Part shown: one piece after another, positions 12,420 through 25,100 of the stretch | Numbering within the stretch: the first letter of the stretch is position 1 | Layout: every line of letters begins with the position of its first letter | Source: Nautilus pompilius | Lineage: Eukaryota > Mollusca > Cephalopoda > Nautilida > Nautilidae | Length of the DNA stretch: 64,000 nt | Reading direction: 5' to 3' | Assembly (NCBI GenBank): GCA_018389105.1 | Contig: JACATO010000319.1 | Span: forward strand, 558,001-622,000 | Program-made: the position numbers and the translations under genes | Notes under the pieces: generated by a model | Told to the model about the DNA's origin: nothing | Database searches by the model: none | Seen by the model: only the letters and a program-made list of their open reading frames with translations

Positions 12420-13370
12420 ACTTAAAACTTTTTATTAAGAACACAATTAGTTAAAGGCCACATCAACAGGTTGGCTAAATTCTATCAATGTACAGACCCC
12501 TGCCAGAAGAAAATGAGCACCCTTAAAGACTTGAAAGTTATAAATAATAGCAAAAAAATATGGAATTAATATCTAGTAGGTTTTGTGTATGCCTCACAAA
12601 GAGCTAGTACATACTGAGAGTTTGTATGATAGCATGGTTCAAGTTTTTCTTGATCAGTTCTGCCACAGATGTAGATAGGTCTTTTTTTTTTTTTTTTTTT
12701 TTGCTTTCACAATTGCTGCTCAAGGTGCTTGCAGAAGTGACAAGTGGTGAAAAGCATCTTGAACTTAGAAATCCCATGTTATAAAAGTGGCATATTATTA
12801 GGAATGAATATATATGCAACAAAATTCAGATTTCCCAAATCACTGATCATACCATTAAACTAAAATCAATGTTGGGCTATAAACTGGCCTTTCTCAGGGA
12901 AATGATGAAACTGAGACTCATCAGACAACAGAACAGACATCCCATTTCTTGAGTCCATGCAAGTCTGTGGTCTACATTGGCTTCTGTACATTTCTCTCAA
13001 AGCTATGATGCCTCTATTTTGAGAGATTAGGCTACAGAGTTGAGTTGTATATTGCATCACATCTGCACCATTGGCAATGTCTGCCCTTGTGTGTGGAATG
13101 GACCTCACTTACTGAACATGGGCTTTTAGTTTGTTCTGTAACCATTGTTGGCTGTCCCAGTTGATTATTAGTTGTTTGTTAATTTTCATGAGGCAAATGA
13201 AAGATGATGTTATGCAATGCCTAATAAATGGTGATACATTACTAGTGTCAACTGTACAAGGCATCTTTAACAGTCTACCCGCTTTATTGCCTCATGATGC
13301 ATGCTATTTACAACCTAAGTGCACATTTAACCTTATCCTAGTAGGACTCAGTATATTTAAGAAGACCCGT
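12420..13370 (-). mobile_element. Decayed Tc1-like transposon
   Basis: The minus strand holds a fragment resembling the second half of a Tc1 transposase, around a WSDESxF-like block (VLLSDESQFHHFPEKGQF near 12,870-12,930) preceded by a helix-rich part (RGIIALREMYRSQCR). The C-terminal part is badly degraded and interrupted by a 21-nt poly-T at about 12,682-12,702. Borders are approximate because I could not define terminal repeats. Confidence 0.5.
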
Positions 13371-13559
13371 TAAGTCCTGGGGAAAATAGCTCTATTGTAC
13401 TTGTTTTCCTGAACTGAGCAGTTCTAGGGGAGTTTGTGTGTTTTACGTAGTGTAATTTATGTAGTATACTGAATTTATCAATAGCTCTCTGTTACAAAAG
13501 ATTCTGATAGTCAAAAGAAAGAAGAAATTTTTGTCACAAAACCCCAATTTTTTAGATAT

Positions 13560-14660
13560 TACTTAAGATAAGCGATTAGCAGAGTATTAGTATTTGGTGG
13601 CATAGCCATAAGCATCAACAGACTGAGAGTGCTTATATATGGGGTCCACAAGATAAACATTAGCCAAAGTTGACTGAATGATTTGGAATAATTGATACAA
13701 ATTTTGGGGCTTTTTTCATTTTAATAGCTTTATCTATAGATTCTTTATTGGATTCAAATCTACAGGTCTGCCTTTCCCTTGAAACTCAGGGGGAGGCTGG
13801 CATTGATGATTTTTGATTAAGTGGAGAATTCTTGCAAAGTGCTGGGTCACCCTCCAATCATGGTTTCTTTAACCCTGTACAGCTGTTTAGTGCTTTGAGG
13901 CAGCCACTTTAGAACTGGAATTTTCTGATGAGAGATACTGCTTGATGATGGTAGCAATGTTTCTTATCATTATCATGTTGGAAAAAAAAGGCAGTTCTCA
14001 GAATATGGTACTAGTATATTGGTAAAAATGTCTGGATACAATATGGCCTCCTGCCCCTGTTTAGGAGAAATAGCCCCATCTTTGTCAGTTTCATACACCT
14101 TGATCTGCAGATAAGTCCAACCATCTGACCCAAACCTCTGGAACTATGATTCATTGGACCAGAGTTTCCTATCTTGGCTTACACTTCCAGGGTCCATTGG
14201 AGATAGTGCTTGGCAAAGTGAAATAGGGCCTTCAATTCTTCAAGAAAACAAATGATTTCTTCCTGGCATCACACCCCATCTCTCAACAGTTCTCACAGAG
14301 ATTGGTAGGTTGTCCCAATCTTTTAAGGTGTCAAAAGAAGTCTTGTACCAGTCCATTTTGGACAGACATCTGATTTTCCAATCGGTCCAATCCTCAGTTT
14401 TTCAGTTTTCCACTTCTGTAGTGTTCGATGTAGCTGCACGTTTGTTCATGCAAATTCTAACTTAGGTGACAACAAGCCGTTTTTTTCCACTTGACCCACT
14501 CAGCGATCTCAGAACACGAGTCTGAGCTTGTTTTGTTGGACTACTGGCTTTTTCACCCATTGTATAATAAGCAGCTGAAGTTGGTGTTCTTAAACTTGTC
14601 AATTCTGTCATAGTGAGAGAAACGCGAGTGCATGCAAAATATTTACTACTGATCATGTTG
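13560..14660 (-). mobile_element. Decayed Tc1-like transposon, catalytic motifs lost
   Basis: Read on the minus strand, a QHDNDKKH-like block near 13,960-13,985 corresponds to the QDNDPKHT motif around the second catalytic Asp. VDLNPIKNL followed by a stop near 13,735-13,765 corresponds to DLNPIENLW, so the catalytic Glu position reads Lys and the Trp is a stop. The N-terminal half is near 14,100-14,650. Many frameshifts. Ends not resolved. Confidence 0.65.
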
Positions 14661-16045
14661 TTGTGCGCGCCAGTCGAAAGAACAAGAAATTGCTTTTGTC
14701 AGTGTAATGTCCGTGCTGGAAACTTTATTTTTACACGTTTGTTCAGGTATTGTTCTTAAACTTCTGCTGTCACTGACATATGTATATATGATTGGCACAG
14801 TATTTCTGAAAAGCTGTTAGAATATTTTATCTTGATCGCATTTATTTTTTAAGATTAATTTATTAATCAATCTTCACTCATGAATAATAAAAAAAAATGT
14901 ACCTGATTATTAGGGAAAGGTTTTAGATTTGTTCTAATTCAAGCTACAGACATCAAAATTTGAATTACAACTGAAAAAAAAAAAAATTTTTGTCTTCCTG
15001 TAAAACAGAGAATAAATGTAAGTCTAGGCAGCACAGAGCATTGTTATCTGCTGTTCCATGATATGAATCACTATTAAGACATAGCTGCAGAATCAAGGGT
15101 CAAATAATACACCAAGATGATTTTGAAAACCACTATGCTCAGAATTGCCTTCAGTATATGGTAACAGCATTTTTGTGTGGCTTCTGAGATTGCTTTTTTC
15201 CAGCTAGATTGATGTGTTCCAAGGTTTCACATGTAACTCATAGGCACTGCAATGGTGACAGACTTTCATCAAGTTGGAAAGCAAATAAGGTAGATTCAAA
15301 ATGTTCTTTACTTGCTAAGAAATGGTTAATACAAATAAGTGTGTGGTAGGGGAAGAGTACATCTGTGCATCCATGTATTTCCAACATTATAAGAGTTGGG
15401 TCTACCAAGCAAGCAGTGTACAGAAATTAGAGTATATTTATCGAAAAATTCGTGATTGAAAAAAATCCATTTCACATGGTTTGGAGTGAAAAGATGTAAA
15501 TTAATTCTGTTTCTTAAAATATCTTAGTTGAGACCCTTCTGATTCAAAAACCATGTTGCTACTCAGTTGAAATATGAACATTGTCTGAAAACAGATCAGA
15601 TCTACATTAGTGAAAGTTAGGTCTGAGCGAGACTATCAATTAAAAAAAATAATTATTTTTATGTCTGTATTGGTAATGAAAATTTATATGAGCTCTGATT
15701 GTTTCCAGCTGGTCATGGAATATTCACTTATTCAGCCATGTGAAGTAACTGTTAATTCTCTTAGGCCATTTGGTAAAGATGACCCAACTGAATCCACCAA
15801 CTTACAGCTTAGTCTTAAGTAAATGTGCTTGTAGTTTCAAAAATCTTACTAGTAGGCCCACACATACTGTTTTTCATAGCTAATGGATATAGACTTCACT
15901 GGTAAATCTGAAAAAAAAAAAAAAAAACTTTTTTGATAACATTTAAACAGAACTTAATGTGACTAGGTTGGCAACTTTGGCTCATATTAAACTGAATGAA
16001 CATTTAGACTAGAGAAGTGTTGCTTTTGAAGCCGCACCAATTTAA
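14661..16045. other. Region between the convergent 3' ends of receptor gene and SMCR8
   Basis: No confident feature. A minus-strand frame at 15,238-15,401 follows an acceptor-like TTGGTAG and could be an alternative last SMCR8 exon, but its similarity to the family is weak (see rejected items). Poly-A runs at about 14,974-14,986 and 15,911-15,927. Confidence 0.4.
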
Positions 16046-16147
16046 TTATTTTCTTTTATCCAGTAAAAAGACCAACCCACCTTTTTCGGAAAACAATTTG
16101 TCATGGTGGTCTTGCAGCTGCTGCTGAAAGATTAACCTTGCTAGAAA
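16046..16147 (-). CDS. SMCR8: SMCR8 last exon with stop codon
   Basis: Phase 0 after CTCTTTTGCAG. It encodes FLARLIFQQQLQDHHDKLFS then EKGGLVFLLDKRK and TAA. The 33 residues nearly equal the 34 in human from YLAELLKLHYMQ to the C-terminal FLYKI. A donor-like AAAAAG|GTGGGT (16,081/16,080) would allow splicing to a further exon, but the length match favours ending here. Confidence 0.68.
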   Translation of the reverse strand, partial: FLARLIFQQQLQDHHDKLFSEKGGLVFLLDKRK

Positions 16148-19100
16148 CTGCAAAAGAGTAAAATAAAACTATTTAGTCTGTTGGGATAAACGACAACAAC
16201 AATGCATTGATATTATTTTAAAAAATCAGTGTCCCACCCCCCAGTTTGCTGCTGCTGCTGTGAGTTAGTCCCTCAGCCTCTTTTAATTATTCACCTGAAT
16301 TTCTGCTAACCCTGATATCGAGCACAACACATGTCAGTGTATTTCCATTCGAATAAAATACATTTGCTGTACCCAAAATTCTGTTGTCATTTGATAAACT
16401 GTTAATATTATTTTGGATATGTTTAAGAAAATATTACTGAAATGTACAGGTGCATCTCAAAAAATTAGAATATTGTGGAAGAGTTTTTTTTTTTCCATAA
16501 TTTAATTCAAACAGTGAAACTTTCATATATTCTTGATTCATTACACACAAAGTGAAATATTTCAGGCCTTTTTTTGCTTTAATTTTGATGATTACGGCTT
16601 AGAACTCATGAAAATCAAAAATCCACCATCTCAAAAGATCAATAAAAAAAAAAGGATTTATAATATAGAAACATTGAACTTCTGAAAAGTATGTTCGTCT
16701 ATGCGCTCAATACTTGGTCGGGGCTCCTTTTGCACAAATTACTGCATCAATGTGCCATGGCATGGAAGCCCAGGTTGCTTTGATAGCAGCCTTCAGCTCG
16801 TCTGTATTGTTGGGTCTGGTGTGTCTCGTCTTCCTCTTGACAATACTCCATAGATTCACTATGGGGTTCAGGTCAGGTGAGTTGGCTGGCCAATCAAGCA
16901 CAGTAATACCATGGTCAGCAAACCAGTTACTACTAGTTTTGTCAGCAGAGAGAAGCATTAAGTGATCCAAAGTCAACACAGTCGTCTACCAGGAGATTTT
17001 AGACTCGATAAAACACAGTGGACCAACACCAGATGATGACATAGCACTCCAAATCATCACTGGACTTCAAGCAACTTGGATTCTGTGACTCTCCACTCTT
17101 CCTCCAGACTGTGGGACCTTGACTTTCATCTGAAAAGGGGACTTTGGACCACTGAGCAACAGTCCAGTTCTTTTTCCTTCTTAGCCCAGATAAGACGCTT
17201 CTGACATTGTCTCTGGTTCAGGATGGCTTGACACTAGGAATGCGACGCTTGTAGCCAATTTCCTGGACATTTTGTGCGTGGTGGCTCTTGATGCACTGAC
17301 TCCAGCCTCAGTCCACTCCTTGTGAAGCTCCTCCAAGTTCTAGAATAGTCTTTGCTTGACAATCCTCTCAAGGCTGTGGTCATCCCTCTTGCTTGTGCAC
17401 CTTTTCCATGAATATGCTTTGATACAGCACTCTGCGAACAGCCAGCCCTTTCAGCAATGACCTTCTGTGGCTTACCTCCTTGTGGAGAGTGTCTTCTGGA
17501 TAACTGTCAAGTCAGCAGTCTTCCCCATGATTGTGGTTGTGTGTACTGAACCAGACTGAGAAATTCAGTGATTTACTCAAACTGGAATTGGAATATTTTG
17601 AGATACGTTTTTTCTATTTTCATGAGCTGTAGGCTGTAATTATCAAAATTAAAGCAAAAAAAGGCTTGAAATATTTAACTTTGTGTGTAATGAGTCTATA
17701 ATATATACAATTTTCACTTTCTGAAATAAATGACAAAAAATATTGAACTCTTCCACGATATTCTAATTCTTTGAGTTGCACCTGTATATTCTATAAATTT
17801 TAAGAGTAATCTAGTTTTGAAAATGATTGTATTGACTGTTTTTCTTCAATTAAAATTATTACTTTATTAAATTTTCAGGTGTTATCAAAGTTAGCTCAAA
17901 CATTCCCTTTTCCATTAGAGGAGTTAGGATGAAACGTATCCTGTTGTAAAGCAGGCACAGAAACTTGTTATATTCGTGGTTGGACCCTTTCTTTGCAATA
18001 AAGTCCAGCTATAACAAGCTGCTTTACTCGCTATCCAGCAGAACCACAAAAACCGATGCTACTTTCATTTTAAATGGGGAAAAAAATCAATAATAATAAC
18101 AACTCACTCTGATTATTTTTCTGTCATCCTCTCTCATATTATAGTTTTTCAGAAATTGTGCAGAAGTATCTTTATACACTTTGGCCTGCCTCTTCATGTT
18201 GCTAAAACTTTGGCTGCAACAGAATTACATATACAGACATACTAGTGTTTATGTAAGTAACAGCATTTACAAAAGAAGAAAAATATTTGATTGGTGAGTT
18301 AATACTACATAAGCCTCATCTGTGAGCAGATTCCCTTAGCAAACCTAAATGAATGCATACTTTGCATGCAATGGAAAGAACGAACTTCTGAAGTTATCTA
18401 GCAGAAACAAGGCTTACAGATTATAGTATATTACTTTTATTAGGGAATGTACAGACAAAGATACAGTAATATCTCAAAATATAAAGTAGCCTAGTCTTCA
18501 TATTGTAATTAATATTTTATTTTTACTGTGCAGTTTTAATTAAAAATGGATATAAATAAAAGAAACAGTGCATTGTATAATGCATGTACAGCTACTGATG
18601 TAGTTTTAAGTGCAGCCATCAAATTTCATTGTCTAACAAACATCTAGACTGTAAATGCCTTAGGAGTAAGAAAGGATGGAAAATTATTTGTGGAGAGCTG
18701 ACATGATCCATCAATGATGATTGCATAGATTGCATCTTTCCTTCCTCCATTGATAAAGAAAGAGTACTGATTTATAAAGTCGTCATCAAGTGTGGACTAT
18801 TTTGCCTTCTCCCATTTCTCACTAAGAATAACATTGTAACAGTTGATGCCACTCATAACAGCCTTCTTGATGGCACTGCTTCAATCCAAATTTGGACCAT
18901 GTTCTGAGAGCATTTCCAATCTACAACACTATATTTGTCCAGCTCCTTAAGGTCTTTTACACACAGCATCTCCTGTACATTTGACGTGTCAACTTCACTA
19001 AATCCAATTATGACAGAAGAGTCGAGATAACTTGGCTTCTTCCCAGAGCAAGAGACAGTCCATTTAATGAGATGACCTAATGGAAAACACTGGAAAATTC

Positions 19101-22100
19101 TGTGGTGCCATGTTTTGTTCTGCGAAGCAGAGAATTAGGGAAAGTTGGACAATATCATGGAGAGCAAGCACTTTTGGAAGTCTGTGGGTTACTGCATGTA
19201 ATCAGTTACTAACCCTAATGATTCTGCTGTGGGCAACTAACATAGCTTACATAATGCTTCATTCATGTCTTCATCTGAACTACGATGATTAGTGGCAGTG
19301 AACCTGATTTTATAAGATACAATTTCAGTATCATTTTACTTTATTTTTAGCTTTCTGTGTAAAATAACTTTGCATATCGAGGTATTACTGTATAGTGGGA
19401 AAAACCACTGAATGAGCATATGGCCAAGGACTTATGAAATTAAAACAGTAGTTAATAAGACAAAGGTCTGTTCTGGAACCAGCCTTATTTTTAATTTAAG
19501 CAAATGGCATTGATGTTAGATTAGTGAATGAATTAAAGGGTTGTTTTCTTTTTTAACAAATGAAATCTCAGCAAGAAATAAAGTTAAATTAAGAAATGAA
19601 TAAACAGATCTGATAATTTGTTCTCAGTTGAAAACTATTTTAAATTTTAAAAAAACAAAATTATCTGAACTGTTTTTGGTAAATCAATACAGATGTTTGT
19701 TATCATTTCATTTTTTTTTGCTAAATTTAAAATCTGCTGACAAGGTAAAGTTGTATATAAAGATTAAATACTGTCTGAGTTGAAAATCAGCTTTTAATGA
19801 GGTAAAAATTTTTACTGCTCACAAAATAGTCTTATTAACAGGAGAGATGAAGAAAAGGGTCAAAGTACCTATCAAAATGCAATCTGAAATGTGATTATCA
19901 GCGTAGTCAAGGAAAACAACTTTAAAAGATGTTGCTGGACTTTCTTATTGCTTTGGTTAGACCTCATCCAGAGCATGCATTGATGGTCTAGAAGGGTTGC
20001 TACTTTGAGTGAATAAAAAAAAAAATTTGAAGTTCCCAGCTTTGCATATTGAAGACTAAGCAGAGACTCCAGACATTTTTTAAAAAAAATCATGAAAGTA
20101 TAGAACAGGGGGATAAGTCTCAGGGTTATGTTGTTTTTTTTTAATTCTCAGGTTGCAAGAAAACTTCCTAAGCAGGGTTTAGAGTTACAGAATTAACAGA
20201 GCAATTAGCCTAGTATCATTGGTTTGTGCAATGTAACACAGTCAACACATGGAATAGATGGTTTGAAAGAGTGAGGCTTTCATCTGATGCTAATGAAGAA
20301 AATTCAGGATCTCACTCAATCAACTATAGTAGCATGGCTAAATGGTACAGAACAGGTGCTGAACTAGGCTGAAACAAGCTTGCGCTGCTGCAGGGAAAAT
20401 AGTCTGTCTTTCACACTCAAGATCACTATCACTCCAGGGAGTTTCCTGGTTGTAATGGGTTAATTAATGCGTCAACGAAGATTTATGCTTACGTGAGGTT
20501 AGCCGAAGAATTCCCAAGGTTCAGGCAGAAGGAATGGTAGTAGAGGAATGCTTTAGCTGACATTTCTTGAAGAATGCTGAAAATAACGAGATGATTAGTA
20601 AATATGCATTTTCCACTACTGCAAAGTTACATATCAGAAACACATCTTAACCGTAGCAGCTATTTCTCAAACATCGATGGGTCATAAACAGTCGATCCCT
20701 CCCTTCTAAATATATAGTGGAGAAATTAAATTAAAGCTAACAACATTGACTTCTAGAGATCAGTCACCTGTCTCTTGGTAGGTTTCTGAAAGCTTATAGT
20801 TGTAGTAATGGCTTGAGAACAGCAAAAGGCTGAGTAGATTTCTAAGTGTGGGAGGGGGGACCTCAGCGAACCTGTTGGACATTTAGCTACTTTGTATTTT
20901 TGCAGCCTTGAAAACAGATTTTAAAATAATTAAAAAAGAGAGGAATGGCAAGCATTAAATATGATTATGCCTCATTGCCAACAAATAATTCATATAAATG
21001 CATGTGAAGATCATTAATTCTGAATTTATTTCAGTAATAAATCTCCAGCCAATATTTAGAAATCATACTTTATAGAAGTTCAATAATAAGGGGGCAGGTT
21101 CCCCACTATGCTCATTAACCTGAAAACCACACTGATGTCCTTGGTAATGTAAACGGGACTTCACGCAACAAAGCTGCTGTAAATCCGTAATAGTTCACGC
21201 ACACCCGACTAAACAGCTTTTAGTCTCTGTAGGGGTAGGGTAGCCTTGTCTCAACCTGATTCATCCTATACCTTGGTTGTGTTTGTCTGGATTTATAACA
21301 ACTACTATTAAAAATTAAACTTGCCAAACTGATTAAAAACAATTTGTTTAAACTGATGAAATTTCGTTATTTCTTAATGCTGAAAAATTATATTTTGTTC
21401 TTGGTTACCTCCCTTGTCCTTGTCATCAGTTTTATTACTTCTCCTTAAAAGCTGAATTGCCTAACCTATTAATTAGGGATCTACAAACAGTTCTAATACT
21501 TCAAGAGACGAGGAAACTTATCAGTGAAAACCCACTGGCTAGTTCAGGTAATTTTGTTTGTTATGTTAGTAATTGCAAAGACTGAAACAGATAAGTCCAT
21601 CTAAACAGCCCAGAAATAGGAATGTAATAGAATACAATTGGTTTTAGAGACAGGAACAACTACACAATAAGAAACGAACGAATAAAAGGTCAGGCAGGTC
21701 GGTCAGACTCTAACTCTGCTCACCTGGTGGCGATACCGTGATCCCACTCACCAGTGGAAGGTCCATCTCCAGCTGATGCGAGGAGGAGGAGGAATAAAAA
21801 AATCCCGCGTGGCTACAGTTTAGTGTGGGCTGCAGGGACCCGTTTCCTCAATCGTCACAAGACAAGTTTTACATAAATGGAAATTTTGCAACAAAAAACA
21901 GAAACATCACTTTAAAAAAATGTAGCTTGTGTCGTCATGCAAATAATATATTATATTTCATTGTTCACACCGAAAAATAGCGTTTTTAATGGGAGAAAAA
22001 AGTCCAGGTCATCAATATTGGTTTATCGTTTGTTTGTTTCAATTGCACTTGTGACACTTTTTTTGTGCACACAATTTAGCTGAGCTTTCAGGGAAGCCCT

Positions 22101-25100
22101 GTATCAGCCCAACAAACTGCTCCGACAGACAGTCCAGCTCGGCTTGGTGCACCCCTCAGCTAGCCAGCCACCACATTATGCTGCTGAGAGTTCACAGAAA
22201 GAAAAAAAACAAAAAAACAGTACAGTTGTGCCCCGGTATTCACGGGGGTTACGTCCCTTGAACACCCGCGGGTCCCCCCCCCGGTATTCGCGGGGGTTAC
22301 GTCCCTTGAGCACCCGTGAAGAGTGAAAAACCACGAATATCGGACGTGGTCCATAAAAATGGCTATAAACGTCAAAATATAACGTAAAATATAAGTAAAT
22401 ATATAATAATAATTTAATAAAAAATACAACACTCAGAGAAACACTCGAGATAGCTACATGCGGTAAACTGGGATGATGCTGGGCTGCATCTGCCTGAGAC
22501 AGCGCCTCGTGGGCAGCAGCCAATCAGCAGCGAGGAGAAATGAACAACGCTCTCTGATTGGCTACTTTCAAACCTCCAGCCAATAGCGTTTATTTTATAT
22601 TGATATTTTGCTGAATTTACGTTAGTATTTATATTACAAAATTAGTAAATTATAATATTGTTGTTAATAATTTAGCGTTAAAAAGCGTAAAAATATATAT
22701 ATTGCCACGAAAAAAGCCATAAATGTTTGCGATTCCGCAAATAGGTGGGGGTTTCCACGAACAATTATTAGTTAGGTTCTAAGGGAAATTCCGCGAATAA
22801 CCGGGGCCACGAATGCTGAACCACGATTACATGGGGGTTGACTGTACTTAATTATTTGAACTCTTCTAGACATTTACACTATTTCCCCTATTCATTATTT
22901 AATGGTATAAAACAGTTTAACATAAAATGCATAGCTTAGCAGCCTCCTCTCTCCATCAACCTGCTCTGTCTACAAGAGCCTCATCCCAGTTATCCTTCCA
23001 TATTGTTGGATTATGGGAACGTTTTTCTTTGACATTAACAGATGACAATGCATTTCAAATTCTCACCACCACTTTAAGATAACAAAAAGGCTTGATCCTT
23101 GTGGGTTTTTTTTTTAACAACATGACTTCAACTTTTGTTTTCCATCTGTGATGCTAATATTACAGCTGCACAATTCATAGCTCAAGCATTTTCATTTCCT
23201 TTTCTGGAAACTAACGAAAGCCAAATCAAGTGAATCTGGGTACATGATTCCACTTCTTGTTTTAAAAAATGGCTTGGTCTCAAGTTAGCTTTAACATTTT
23301 GGAGCTTGTTCCACCCTCTGGTTCTATTCCAAAAGTTATTAAAAGAACACTTATCAATAGGGATACAGCAAACAGGGCAGCAACATCAAGAGACCAGCTT
23401 TCAGTCAAGGCAACAACACTACAAAAAATATGGAATGCTTACAAGCCAAATTTTCAGAAACAGAAAGGCTAATTCTTTTCTTATACTTTTTTGGTTAAGT
23501 TTTATTTTTTTCTTTTCTTTGAGAATTTTACTTCAATTGCTAAATTAATTTGATAGCTAAACAACCAGAAGCAATCAGAAATGATCAGAACCAAATTAGT
23601 TTTCATAGCACTGCATTGTGGGAAAGTGTCCTAAATTAATGGCAGCCATAAATTAGATTCCAACTGCATACCAGCCACTTTAAGTAACTATTAAGAAACA
23701 CAAGTAGACTTAGCTTTACAGAAATGGAATCTTCTCTTTGAACTCTGCAATCCTAAATTCATCAGTTTAAAATATTTTGTACATTGAATATAGGACTTAT
23801 CAAATACTCCTGCCATATGAGCGAACTACACATGAAAATTATCTCCAATGTGTTGGTTCTAGCTGAATGGAGTGCATCTGTGAAATGGTGGTGCAAGATC
23901 TGGTGAGTATGAAGGATGTGGGAGTAGTGTACCCTATCATTGGTCAGAAATTTACAGAGAAGTGATGCGTTTCTTTAGAAACAAACACCTGGTGAACAGT
24001 ATCCCTGATATCAAAGAACACAATAAGCACTGCCTGACAGGAACCATACAAGATGCCCAATGTCACAGCTATAGTACTGAGCTGGTGGTCACTTTAGCAA
24101 CCTGAGAAAGAACTTGCAGTTTCTTCACTGTTGGCTTGTTGATGGCTGTCTGCAGTCTGTCATCTTCAACGGACTCAGAGTCTTCACAAAATTGGTTATG
24201 CCTATCAAACACTCACAAGCAAAAGACTTTCTCAGGGCGTAAGCTACACTTAACACCCACAATGTATATGTGGCAGATCTGTCAACTTTCGTGTAGCACT
24301 TGATGGCCACATTGCCCAAACTGACATTTCAAACTTCACTCTAACAGGTGACTTGCAACACACAAACACACCCTTGTAAGATTAAACTCCTGAGGTGCTG
24401 CAGATGCAATATAAGCAGTCAATGACCACCGCTGTTCACTTTTATAAGGACTGGTTCTGTAACTTGTTGATAGGTTTGTATATATATCACAACTTTTTAC
24501 AATTTGGTTTTAATGATAAATTACTAATTGCAATTTATCAAGTGCATACAAGAAATAACTAATTAGATATCTCATACTCCAAATATCTGCATCTCATTTC
24601 ACAGATCTTTTGAAGTGAGAATGCAAAAGGTAGTTACAGTGTCACCTCTACAGTTTTTAAAGGTATGGAAAGTTTCAACTTTCTAAAATTGCCTAGAAAT
24701 TAATGATACAGGTAAATTGTAACAAGGTTTTTAATTATGAAGTAAATTAAGTCTGGTCATTATCAGATTTCAGGGTTCCCCTAAAAGCTAAGTGTTTCAG
24801 AGATACTATACCACATTCGTCACCTCACGATGGCTGGTCATCCACTGAGAATGAGAACTTAGATGGATTCCTGTTTAGCATTGTTCCTTCTTGCTCTTCT
24901 TCACCAGCTACCCATGTGGGTTTCCCCTGCCAAAGTTCAAAGATGTGGAGCCATTGTGGTGCAGGGTAGGCAACGCTCTCTAGAAGGCAGCACATGGACA
25001 GCATTTTTCTGATAATTAAAATATTTCTTTTTAACAATTTTCAACGTTGTACTTATTGTTTTCTACAAAAAAAAAAAAATCCTAACCCTTTCCCACCAAG

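Noticed and set aside
15238..15401. Minus-strand 54-codon frame after TTGGTAG as the last SMCR8 exon
   Set aside because: Phase would fit if the GTGGGT donor at 16,080 were used, but similarity to the SMCR8 C-terminus is weak. Reading exon 24 to its own TAA gives nearly the human length.
21727..21777. Minus-strand candidate exon LEMDLPLVSGITVSPPG as the missing SMCR8 exon
   Set aside because: Good splice sites, but it ends in phase 1 while the next exon needs phase 2, and it shows no similarity to the expected segment.
22144..22326. 60-codon frame with a repeated Tyr-Ser-Arg-Gly-Leu-Arg-Pro block
   Set aside because: The repeat is the duplicated terminal block of the MITE at 22,223; the coding appearance is accidental.
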